A stretch of 51,879 nucleotides of DNA from contig DIDS01000033.1 in NCBI GenBank assembly GCA_002418265.1, forward strand, positions 1-51,879, in the 5' to 3' direction. The translations under genes were made by a program, and so were the position numbers. Below, piece by piece: positions 41,068 to 48,272 of this stretch; position 1 is the stretch's first letter; every line of letters starts with the position of its first letter. The notes under the pieces are model-generated. The model was not told the DNA's origin, did not search any database, and worked only from the letters and a program-made list of their open reading frames with translations. This DNA comes from Acidimicrobiia bacterium UBA5794. Its GTDB lineage: Bacteria; Actinomycetota; Acidimicrobiia; Spongiisociales; UBA5794.

Positions 41068-41106
41068 CGACAAGGGCACCGGTGGTACCCCCACCGGTGT
41101 TTGTCG
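41068..41106 (+). terminator. Terminator after the DivIVA-like gene
   Basis: CACCGGTGG (41077-41085) pairs with CCACCGGTG (41091-41099), and the outer CGACAA/TTGTCG extends it (41068-41073 with 41101-41106). TTTGTCGTTGG follows, a modest T-rich end. Confidence 0.7.
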
Positions 41107-41115
41107 TTGGTAGTC

Positions 41116-41199
41116 CGATGACCGATGACCGATGACCGACGACCGATGACCGATATCCGATGACCGATGACCGATATCCGATGACCGATGACCGAAGTC
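41116..41199. repeat. CGATGAC heptamer array upstream of dnaK (12 units)
   Basis: Twelve units in register: three CGATGAC, CGACGAC, CGATGAC, CGATATC, two CGATGAC, CGATATC, two CGATGAC, CGAAGTC. The CGATATC variants recur every three units, suggesting a 21-bp higher-order repeat. Confidence 0.93.
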
Positions 41200-41217
41200 T
41201 GACTTCTGATATCGGGA

Positions 41218-41238
41218 ATTGATATGACCCCACTCAGG
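41218..41238. promoter_or_regulatory. HAIR-like operator for HspR upstream of dnaK
   Basis: ATTGATA (41218-41224), a 7-base spacer and ACTCAGG (41232-41238) have the 7-7-7 geometry of the HspR inverted repeat CTTGAGT-N7-ACTCAAG, keeping TTGA in the left half and ACTCA-G in the right. The site covers a possible -35 TTGATA; TATGCT (41240-41245) is a candidate -10, 15 bp away. The repressor gene hspR is in the same operon. Confidence 0.5.
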
Positions 41239-41303
41239 TTATGCTGTCTGTACTGACTTAGAATGGCGGAGAATCTATCCGCGTGCACGCAAGGAGACAA
41301 CAC

Positions 41304-43139
41304 ATGGGACGAGCCGTCGGAATCGACCTCGGAACAACAAACTCGGTTATCGCGGTCCTTGAGGGCGGCGAACCACAGGTGATCACAAACGCAGAGGGAA
41401 ACCGAACGACACCGTCGATCGTGGCCTTTGCAAAGAATGGCGAGATCCTCGTCGGCGATCAAGCCAAACGGCAGGCGATCACCAACCCCGGCCGTACGGT
41501 CCGCTCGGTCAAGCGGCACATGGGGACAGACTGGTCCATCGAAATCGATGGCAAGGATTACACCGCTCAAGAGATTTCCGCGCGCGTCCTCCAGAAAATG
41601 AAAGCTGATGCAGAGGCATATCTTGGGGAACCCGTGACCAAGGCGGTCATCACGGTTCCGGCCTACTTCGGGGACGCACAGCGGCAGGCAACCAAAGAAG
41701 CGGGACAAATCGCTGGCCTTGAGGTCGAGCGAATCGTCAATGAGCCAACTGCGGCATCACTCGCCTACGGACTCGACAAAGCTCACGCAGATGAACAAAT
41801 CCTCGTTTATGACCTCGGTGGCGGAACGTTTGACGTCTCGGTACTCGAGATCGGTGAGGGCGTCTTTGAGGTCAAGTCCACAGCGGGCGACACGAAGCTC
41901 GGTGGTGACGACTGGGATGAAGTCGTCATGGATTGGCTCGTGGACGGATTCAAGAAGGAGAACGGTGTTGATCTGTCCAAGGACGCAATGGCTCTGACCC
42001 GGCTCAAGGAAGCGGCAGAGAAGGCGAAGATCGAGCTTTCGTCTGTCCAAGAGACCGAGATCAACCTTCCATTCATCACCGCCACCGCCGACGGTCCGAT
42101 CCATCTTCTCAAGACGCTGACCAGATCTGAGTTCGAGCGGATGACCGCTCATCTCGTCGAGCGCACTCGGGAGCCGTTCGAACGTGCCGTCAAGGACGCG
42201 GGGGTTGCACTCGCCGACATCGACCACGTGATCTTGGTCGGTGGAACGACGAGGATTCCCGCAGTGCAGAGTCTGGTCAAGGAACTGGCAGGCAAGGAGC
42301 CGAACAAGAGCGTCAATCCCGACGAGGTGGTCGGTCTTGGTGCGGCAATCCAAGCAGGTGTCCTTTCGGGAGATGTCTCCGGGATTCTGCTTTTGGACGT
42401 GACGCCACTGACCCTTGGGATCGAAACGAAGGGCGGCGTCGCCACAAAGATGATCGAGCGGAACACGACGATTCCAACGAAGCGTTCGGAGATCTTCACA
42501 ACCGCGGCAGACAACCAGCCCGAGGTTGACATCCATGTGGTTCAAGGCGAGCGCGCAATGGCCCGTGACAACAACAGCCTCGGACAGTTCAAGCTTGACG
42601 GCATTGCACCCGCACCGAGCGGGGTCCCTCAGATTGAGGTCACCTTCGATATTGACACGAACGGGATTGTTTCCGTTTCGGCGAAGGATCTCGGAACAGG
42701 ACGTACGCAGCACGTGACGATCACGGGTGGAACGGCACTCGAGAAGGATGACATTGATCGCATGGTCAAGGATGCCGAGGCGCATGCAGCCGAGGATGCC
42801 GAGCGCAAGGAATCGGCTGAGGCCCGCAATGCTGCGGACCATGCCGTGCACAGCGTTGGAAAGCAGCTGGCCGATCACGGAGACAAGCTCGAGGAGTCCG
42901 AAAAAGCACCAATCCAGGCCAAGCTCGATGAACTCAAAGAGCTTCTTGACAAGCCAAAGGCTTCAACAGATGAGCTCAAGACCGTGACCGGAGAACTACT
43001 CCAATCAGCCCAGACGATTGGCGAGAAAATCTACGCAGCGGCACAGGCCGAAGCAGAGGCCGCCGCGGCTGACGGGGACACCCCGTCCGATACCGACGAC
43101 GTGGTCGAAGCCGAGGTCGTTGAGGACGAAGAGGCATAG
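41304..43139 (+). CDS. dnaK: Chaperone DnaK
   Basis: The Hsp70 ATPase chaperone, 611 aa. VGIDLGTTNSVIAVLEGGEP at the N-terminus, the phosphate-2 motif DLGGGTFDVSVLEIG, LVGGTTRIPAVQ and the substrate domain beginning GILLLDVTPLTLGIETKGG are all normal. The acidic tail ends EDEEA. The ATG at 41304 follows AAGGAG; an ATG seven codons earlier is not needed. It is the first gene of the dnaK-grpE-dnaJ-hspR operon. Confidence 0.97.
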   Translation: MGRAVGIDLGTTNSVIAVLEGGEPQVITNAEGNRTTPSIVAFAKNGEILVGDQAKRQAITNPGRTVRSVKRHMGTDWSIEIDGKDYTAQEISARVLQKMKADAEAYLGEPVTKAVITVPAYFGDAQRQATKEAGQIAGLEVERIVNEPTAASLAYGLDKAHADEQILVYDLGGGTFDVSVLEIGEGVFEVKSTAGDTKLGGDDWDEVVMDWLVDGFKKENGVDLSKDAMALTRLKEAAEKAKIELSSVQETEINLPFITATADGPIHLLKTLTRSEFERMTAHLVERTREPFERAVKDAGVALADIDHVILVGGTTRIPAVQSLVKELAGKEPNKSVNPDEVVGLGAAIQAGVLSGDVSGILLLDVTPLTLGIETKGGVATKMIERNTTIPTKRSEIFTTAADNQPEVDIHVVQGERAMARDNNSLGQFKLDGIAPAPSGVPQIEVTFDIDTNGIVSVSAKDLGTGRTQHVTITGGTALEKDDIDRMVKDAEAHAAEDAERKESAEARNAADHAVHSVGKQLADHGDKLEESEKAPIQAKLDELKELLDKPKASTDELKTVTGELLQSAQTIGEKIYAAAQAEAEAAAADGDTPSDTDDVVEAEVVEDEEA

Positions 43140-43147
43140 GCCCTGCC

Positions 43148-43171
43148 CCTCCTGCCACTTGTGGCAGGAGG
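43148..43171 (+). promoter_or_regulatory. Intercistronic hairpin dnaK-grpE
   Basis: A perfect 11-bp stem CCTCCTGCCAC/GTGGCAGGAGG (43148-43158 with 43161-43171) has a two-base loop. Its right arm contains AGGAGG, the strongest ribosome-binding sequence upstream of grpE, so it may lower grpE translation or process the mRNA. Confidence 0.65.
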
Positions 43172-43184
43172 CGAGGTCAACACC

Positions 43185-43787
43185 ATGACTGACAACAACA
43201 CGATCAATGACGGGGCCTCAGAACCTGTGACACAGGTAGCGAAAGGATCAGCCGAGATCGAAGAGGTTCCCAATGAGCCAACAGCGGCAGCGCTCGGCCT
43301 CACATTGCCCGACGACGCCCACGAGGCGCAGCTCATCCTGCTGCGCGAGCTCGTTGAAGCTCGTGAGGAAGCTGGCGAACTGCTGGAAAACCTCCAGAGG
43401 GTTGCCGCCGAATTCGACAACCATCGGAAGCGAACCGAGCGCGACCAGGTCGAGAACGTCCAGCGTGCAAGCCAACGAGTCATCGAATCGCTCCTCCCTG
43501 TGCTCGACTCCCTGGATGCCGCCCTCACAATCGAAGCAACAAGCGAGACCGAGGCGCGGATGCTCGAAGGTATGCGAGGAACGCAGAGCCTGATTCTCGA
43601 CACGCTCGCGCGCGAGGGCTTTGCACCGATCGACGCTGTCGGTACCCCGTTCGATCCGGCGCTGCATGAGGCGGTGTCTGTCAATCCAGGTGAGGGTGAC
43701 CAGGTTGTCGAACAGGAACTCAGGAAGGGATACGTGATGCGAGGACGGGTGATCCGCCCAAGTCTCGTGATCGTCGGACATGCGTAA
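43185..43787 (+). CDS. grpE: Nucleotide exchange factor GrpE
   Basis: The DnaK nucleotide exchange factor, 200 aa. A long helix (about residues 45-95; LLRELVEAREEAGELLENLQRVAAEFDNHRKRTERDQ) precedes the C-terminal beta domain, with TLAREGFAPIDAVGTPFDPALHEAV near residue 140 and MRGRVIRPSLVIV. The ATG at 43185 is favoured; a GTG at 43161 falls within the hairpin stem. The 3' end overlaps dnaJ by 8 nt. Confidence 0.96.
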   Translation: MTDNNTINDGASEPVTQVAKGSAEIEEVPNEPTAAALGLTLPDDAHEAQLILLRELVEAREEAGELLENLQRVAAEFDNHRKRTERDQVENVQRASQRVIESLLPVLDSLDAALTIEATSETEARMLEGMRGTQSLILDTLAREGFAPIDAVGTPFDPALHEAVSVNPGEGDQVVEQELRKGYVMRGRVIRPSLVIVGHA

Positions 43788-44685
43788 GGAATGGCTCGAA
43801 AAGGACTACTACGCCACGCTCGGCGTGGCCAAGGACGCCTCACAGAAGGAGATCAAGAAGGCGTTCCGTAACCTTGCGCGCGAATCGCATCCTGACAACA
43901 ATCCGGGTGACGCCACCGCTGAGGCGCGTTTCAAGGAGATCAACGAGGCATACGACACCATCGGTGACGACGAGACGCGCAAGGAATACGACCATGCACG
44001 CGATATGGGTTATTTCGTCGGGGGTCCGGGTGGGGGCCAACAATACGTCAGGGTTGAGGATCTCTTTGGAGGCCCGGGCGGCGGCACACAGGATTTGTTC
44101 GGCGGATTTCAGGACCTGTTCACCGGAGGGAGGCGGCAGCCCCGAAAAGGAGCCGATCTGACGGGATCGGTTCACCTCTCCTTTCACGAGGCACTCCAAG
44201 GAGCAACCCGCGAACTCAGCGTTAACGGAAAGAGTGTCAAGGTCAAGATTCCGAAAGGCATTTCGTCGGGAACCAAGGTGCGGGTCAAGGGCAAGGGAGC
44301 TCCCGGATCCAACGGGGGACCCGCTGGTGACCTCTATGTCGAAGTGACTGTCGGTTCGCACCCGATCTTCGGGAGGACAGGCAATCGCAACCTGACGATC
44401 GAGGTTCCGATCTCGTATCCGGAAGCGACACTCGGCGCAACGATTTCGGTTCCGACGCTTGATGGAGCAACCAAGATCAAGGTACCCCCCGGAACCACAT
44501 CGGGAACCACACTGAAACTGTCGGGAAAGGGCGTCGAGACATCGAGCGGTAAGGGTGACCTGCTCGTGACGTTGGTGATTGCGGTCAATCCGAACCCTGG
44601 ATCTGACGAGCGTGAGGCGCTCACCGCACTTCGGACCGCCGAGGCAGACTGGAATCCGCGTGCAAGATTGGGGACCGCATCATGA
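43780..44685 (+). CDS. dnaJ: DnaJ-type co-chaperone without zinc finger
   Basis: A 301-aa J-domain protein. The J domain has HPD in ESHPDNNPGD near residue 37. A Gly/Phe-rich stretch (about 80-120) follows, then the two C-terminal substrate-binding domains. The CxxCxGxG zinc repeats of full DnaJ are absent, so the architecture is CbpA/DnaJ2-like. The start overlaps grpE and the end overlaps hspR by 4 nt. Confidence 0.93.
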   Translation: MRKEWLEKDYYATLGVAKDASQKEIKKAFRNLARESHPDNNPGDATAEARFKEINEAYDTIGDDETRKEYDHARDMGYFVGGPGGGQQYVRVEDLFGGPGGGTQDLFGGFQDLFTGGRRQPRKGADLTGSVHLSFHEALQGATRELSVNGKSVKVKIPKGISSGTKVRVKGKGAPGSNGGPAGDLYVEVTVGSHPIFGRTGNRNLTIEVPISYPEATLGATISVPTLDGATKIKVPPGTTSGTTLKLSGKGVETSSGKGDLLVTLVIAVNPNPGSDEREALTALRTAEADWNPRARLGTAS

Positions 44686-45071
44686 CTGACCGTACCGAAG
44701 CCGTGTACATCATTTCCGTTGCCGCCGAGATCGTCGGTATGCATCCACAGACGCTTCGCGGTTACGAGCAGAAGGGTCTTGTCGAACCCTTCCGGACACC
44801 AGGCGGAACCCGCCGGTACAGCCAAGCCGACGTCGAACGGCTGCTCCTGATCCAGGATCTGTCAAATGCCGGAGTCAATCTCGAGGGCATCAAGCGCATA
44901 CTCACGCTGGAGAGCGAAAACGACCGCCTGAAGAATCAAGTGGCTCGCCTCCGAAGACTCCTTGAGGATGCGGAACGACGTCGCGGTCAGACTCCGAGCC
45001 ACACGGTGGTGCGATTTGGCAGGTCCTCCGCAAGCCTTCCCGACGTTCGTAGACCCGACCCCCTCGGATAG
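44682..45071 (+). CDS. hspR: MerR-family heat-shock repressor HspR
   Basis: The repressor of the dnaK operon, 129 aa. The MerR-type winged helix is IISVAAEIVGMHPQTLRGYEQKGLVEPFRTPGGTRRYSQADVERL, typical of HspR, followed by a short coiled coil (ESENDRLKNQVARLRRLLEDAERR). In Streptomyces HspR acts with DnaK as co-repressor at HAIR sites; here a HAIR-like sequence precedes dnaK. The ATG overlaps the dnaJ stop. Confidence 0.95.
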   Translation: MTDRTEAVYIISVAAEIVGMHPQTLRGYEQKGLVEPFRTPGGTRRYSQADVERLLLIQDLSNAGVNLEGIKRILTLESENDRLKNQVARLRRLLEDAERRRGQTPSHTVVRFGRSSASLPDVRRPDPLG

Positions 45072-45073
45072 TC

Positions 45074-45143
45074 TGACGTCAGAAGCCAAATGACCGATGA
45101 CCGATGAGCGATGACCGATGACCGATGACCGATGACCGATTAT
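45074..45143. repeat. Mixed heptamer array after hspR (10 units)
   Basis: TGACGTC, AGAAGCC, AAATGAC, CGATGAC, CGATGAG, four CGATGAC, CGATTAT. All three sub-families of the CGATGAC/AGAAGTC type occur in one register. It starts just after the hspR stop. Confidence 0.93.
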
Positions 45144-45211
45144 GGACCGCAACCGGACCCATCGGATCCCCGTCAACCGCTAGCGTAAGGATTCCAAGGA
45201 CTTGAGAAGCC

Positions 45212-45370
45212 ATGACCGCAACCGAAGAGACTGAGTCTGAGCGCTACGAACGTGAGCGCAAGGAGTCAAACGAGCGGTACGAACGTGAGCGCAAAAAGGA
45301 ACGGAAGATGGCAGACGTGCGTCGCAAGGAAGAGCGCGACAAGTATGAGCAGGAGCACGGCGGCGGCTGA
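45212..45370 (+). CDS. Small highly charged protein with ERYERER repeats
   Basis: A predicted 52-aa protein, too short for most gene finders: about two thirds Glu, Arg and Lys. ERYERERK occurs twice (about residues 10-17 and 21-28), encoded by near-identical 19-base stretches. It should be one charged helix. AAGGA lies about 11 bases upstream, a weak ribosome site. Its position next to the heat-shock operon may be coincidental. Confidence 0.55.
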   Translation: MTATEETESERYERERKESNERYERERKKERKMADVRRKEERDKYEQEHGGG

Positions 45371-45430
45371 CCCATCTTGTGTACTCAGCGCGCAAGCATC
45401 AACCCATGCTCCGCTCGCGGAAGGAAATCC

Positions 45431-46510
45431 TCATCGTGTCGCAAGCAGTTCGTCAAGTGTCTCAACGAACTGAGCATTCTCCGTCGGCGTTCCAACGGTG
45501 ACGCGTAGGCCAGCTCCAAGACGTCGGACAATGACCCCCTTGGCCATCAAGTCGTCTGCCAATTGTCGGGATGAAAAAGCTGGTTCGAAATAGACAAAGT
45601 TGGCTTGGGACTCTGCGGGATCGAAACCACGCTCGAACAACGCTGCAGTGAGAAACTCGCGACCTTCAGCATTGGCCAATGCCCGCTCCTTGACCCGGTC
45701 CTGATGCTTGAGCGCCTCAAGGGCCCCGACCTGGGCAACGGTGGTCACCGCAAACGGTGCCTGGGTCCGATGAAGATTTGCAATCAGATCTGGATTCCCG
45801 ATGCCATATCCAATGCGGAGACCCGCAAGACCATAGATCTTGGAGAAGGTGCGCAGCACCAGGACGTTTGATCGCGCTGGTGCCTCTTTCACCACCGAGT
45901 CATGGTCCGCAGCAGTCACGAACTCGGCATACGCCTCATCAACAATGACAACGACGGCCTCAGACACGTCGTCGAGAAAAGCCCTCACCTCATGGCCTGC
46001 AAGATGGCCGCCGGTCGGGTTGTTGGGGCTACAGACATAGACAAGGGTGGTGTCAGCTCGGATGGCATCGAGCATCCGGTCAAGATCATGACGGTATCCA
46101 GCGGCAAGGGGCACACGAATGGACTCCGCACCACTGATCGTTGTGGTGATCGGATACAGGATGAACGAAGGATCGGCAAAGACGGCCGATGTTGCGGGAC
46201 CGCCAACACTGAGAGCCGTTGAACGGATGAGATCTGACGAGCCTGACCCCACCCAAACCGCCTCGGGGGCGACACCATGAAAAGCCGCAATGGCATGCCG
46301 GATCTCGTGCGTGGAGTTGTCCGGGTATCGGTTTAGGTGGACCGCAGCCGACGCAATCGCATCCACCACCTCGGGAAATGGTCGATTCGGCCACTCGTTC
46401 GATGCCAGTTGTGAAATGGACGCAAGCCCAAATTCACGCACCACCTCATCGAGAGTCCTACCCGGCACATAGCGCGGAATCGACGACAGGTCGGACCGGA
46501 AGGTCGGCAC
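45431..46510 (-). CDS. hisC: Histidinol-phosphate aminotransferase
   Basis: A PLP enzyme of histidine biosynthesis, 359 aa. It has ASNEWPNRPFPEVVDAI, YPDNSTHEIRHAIA, the PLP Lys in RTFSKIYGLAGLRIGYG, and the C-terminal Arg in GLRVTVGTPTEN. Relatives act on phenylalanine or tyrosine too, so aromatic specificity is an alternative given no other his genes here. The GTG at 46510 is used because AAAGGA sits six bases upstream; the frame stays open to 46606. Confidence 0.9.
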   Translation of the reverse strand: MPTFRSDLSSIPRYVPGRTLDEVVREFGLASISQLASNEWPNRPFPEVVDAIASAAVHLNRYPDNSTHEIRHAIAAFHGVAPEAVWVGSGSSDLIRSTALSVGGPATSAVFADPSFILYPITTTISGAESIRVPLAAGYRHDLDRMLDAIRADTTLVYVCSPNNPTGGHLAGHEVRAFLDDVSEAVVVIVDEAYAEFVTAADHDSVVKEAPARSNVLVLRTFSKIYGLAGLRIGYGIGNPDLIANLHRTQAPFAVTTVAQVGALEALKHQDRVKERALANAEGREFLTAALFERGFDPAESQANFVYFEPAFSSRQLADDLMAKGVIVRRLGAGLRVTVGTPTENAQFVETLDELLATR

Positions 46511-46606
46511 GTTCAATCCTTTGAGAAGTAGCGAAGTACGTTGCGAGAATACCTGATGCCGCTGCGTGATCGACTGGCGACCCAGCAACGCCATTGGACG
46601 ACTCAC

Positions 46607-47236
46607 CTATGCAACGATGATCTCCTCATCAGGCTGCTGGAACACGAACGCCACAACCTCTGATTCGCGGTCTGGCCAACTCGCAAGTGTGTTGGATGCC
46701 GTCGAGTTCGCATACGTGCGGAACTGGGGCCATGACATCATCGGCTGGGGCGTCACGACCAGATCAAGGTCGGGAAGAGCCACCACGTCACCATCAGCAT
46801 GAATGAAGGCCTCCATCTCGACGACCGCAAGATCGAGCTCTTCACATCGTGCGATGAACGACTGAGCAAGCGACCGAGGGAAGAACCCCTCACCGTCATC
46901 GGAACGATGAACCGCACGAGCGTCGAACTCCCCAAGAAGCTCCATCGTTGCGGGATGCTCCTGATCCCAATCAGAGGATCCGGCAGCCTCCCGCAAGGCA
47001 CCAAGCTCATCCTCGAGAGCGTCTGGATCCACGATTCGGATGGCAGTGTCGAGCAGCGTTTGAAGCTCCACGACGGCAAGGTCCTGGACATCGCCGTCGC
47101 TGTCTGGATAAAACTGAACGATCGTGTCCTCGCCGTCAAAAAAGACCATCCCGACGAAATCATCGCCACGCCAGAACTCGACGATTGGGCCATCGAAGTC
47201 GTCGCGGTCGGTTTCAACAAGTGTGATGGGAATCAT
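46607..47236 (-). CDS. Hypothetical acidic protein
   Basis: A 209-aa very acidic cytoplasmic protein. The N-terminal half is beta-rich (IVEFWRGDDFVGMVFFDGEDTIVQFYPDSDGD) and the C-terminal part contains WPQFRTYANSTASNT. No family is recognised. TACGAT lies six bases before the ATG at 47236. GGAGGAA is also adjacent but too close to act as a ribosome site. Confidence 0.7.
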   Translation of the reverse strand: MIPITLVETDRDDFDGPIVEFWRGDDFVGMVFFDGEDTIVQFYPDSDGDVQDLAVVELQTLLDTAIRIVDPDALEDELGALREAAGSSDWDQEHPATMELLGEFDARAVHRSDDGEGFFPRSLAQSFIARCEELDLAVVEMEAFIHADGDVVALPDLDLVVTPQPMMSWPQFRTYANSTASNTLASWPDRESEVVAFVFQQPDEEIIVA

Positions 47237-47275
47237 GGAGGAATCGTACTCAGCACCGGACGCGACCGGACATGG

Positions 47276-47563
47276 CTATGAGCTTTGGACCTTCACGCCA
47301 CGCCAGAAAGCAACATACCCCTTGATGTCGGAGGCCGCGGGTTTCGGATCCGGGTAATACCAGGCCGCACCGCTATTGACATGACCGTCGACCACCACGT
47401 CGTAGTAACTTGCTGTTCCCTTCCATGGACACACGGTGTGGTCCGACGAATCCGTGAAGTACTCGGCCCTGATCGCGCTCGGTGGGAAGTAATGATTTCC
47501 CTCCACCTTGATGGTTTCATCGCTCTCGGCAATGACCACACCGTTCCACACTGCTTTGGTCAT
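47276..47563 (-). CDS. DUF427 family protein
   Basis: A 95-aa small beta-barrel-like protein with the DUF427 pattern: AVWNGVVIAESDETIKVEGNHYFP, then CPWKGTASYYDVVVDG and AAWYYPDPKPAASDIKGYVAFW. The function is unknown. The ATG at 47563 follows AGGAG at the proper distance; a longer frame runs into repeats. Confidence 0.9.
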   Translation of the reverse strand: MTKAVWNGVVIAESDETIKVEGNHYFPPSAIRAEYFTDSSDHTVCPWKGTASYYDVVVDGHVNSGAAWYYPDPKPAASDIKGYVAFWRGVKVQSS

Positions 47564-47629
47564 CAGATACTCCTGGTCGTATACGGTCACCAACGACCGG
47601 CAACCCCAACCCATTCCCACAGCCGGATT

Positions 47630-47664
47630 GCTGAAAGCTGAAAGCGGTGAGCCGAAAGCGGTGG
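47630..47664. repeat. GCTGAAA heptamer array (5 units)
   Basis: GCTGAAA, GCTGAAA, GCGGTGA, GCCGAAA, GCGGTGG, leading directly into the hairpin at 47660. Confidence 0.88.
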
Positions 47665-47677
47665 TCTTTAGACCACC
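47660..47677. terminator. Hairpin at the 3' end of the methyltransferase gene
   Basis: The perfect 8-bp stem GGTGGTCT/AGACCACC (47660-47667 with 47670-47677) has a two-base loop and includes the TAA stop of the minus-strand gene. Confidence 0.55.
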
Positions 47678-48207
47678 TTCGGAATAAGCCTCCACGGGAC
47701 GGCCGAGCGATAGCTCCGATAGCCAGGAACGGCCACCACGAGCAATTCTTCTTCACGCCCGGTCTTGGCCATGAAGAAGATGAAGAACATGATGCCGGTG
47801 ATGGCCGCTGCGAGGTTTGCGTACGCCAGCCCAGCTCCGATGGTGAACGCGATGATGCCCGAGTACATCGGGTGGCGGACGAACCGATACGGACCTGACT
47901 CGATCAGTCGCGCCCCATCGACGGGTCGCGGGAACGGAGACATCCGGAATCGGTGTTCAAGGGCCGACCACAGGGACACTCCCGATCCAACCAAGGCGAG
48001 CAAGAGGCCCGCAGATCGCAGATAGATCAGCCCTGCGAAATCCTTCATCGGCTCACCGGCGATCAACGCAACGAAATAGAAGACAAACAGGATCGCCTGG
48101 ACGACCACCCACCCGACACCGAGCGGCTGGTCCAGAGATTCTGGATCCAAGGACTCTGGATCGAGGGACTCTGGATATGAGTCATCTCGACTGAGATTAT
48201 CTGGCAT
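47668..48207 (-). CDS. Isoprenylcysteine/phospholipid methyltransferase-like membrane protein
   Basis: A 179-aa membrane protein with about four to five helices and the family motif ESGPYRFVRHPMYSG near residue 115, shared by ICMT and PEMT-like methyltransferases. A second motif, GREEELLVVAVPGYRSY, is near the end. The N-terminal cytosolic stretch contains DPESL-type repeats coded by three near-identical 15-bp DNA units (48137-48181). The ATG at 48207 is chosen over one further upstream. Divergent from clpB. Confidence 0.85.
   Translation of the reverse strand: MPDNLSRDDSYPESLDPESLDPESLDQPLGVGWVVVQAILFVFYFVALIAGEPMKDFAGLIYLRSAGLLLALVGSGVSLWSALEHRFRMSPFPRPVDGARLIESGPYRFVRHPMYSGIIAFTIGAGLAYANLAAAITGIMFFIFFMAKTGREEELLVVAVPGYRSYRSAVPWRLIPKVV
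48137..48181. repeat. Three 15-bp direct repeats in the methyltransferase gene
   Basis: GATTCTGGATCCAAG, GACTCTGGATCGAGG and GACTCTGGATATGAG, each in frame, giving an (S)LDPES/YPES-like repeat at the N-terminus of the protein. Confidence 0.85.
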
Positions 48208-48272
48208 AAACCCTACCATGTTGATGTTGGGATGAGGGAACAACACCGAGCAGGACGATCCACAGGGGAACC

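Noticed and set aside
41757..42878. Long minus-strand open frame opposite dnaK
   Set aside because: It is a shadow of the conserved DnaK coding sequence.
43780..44685. dnaJ as a defective gene because the zinc finger is missing
   Set aside because: CbpA/DnaJ2-type proteins naturally lack the zinc repeats; the J domain and C-terminal domains are complete.
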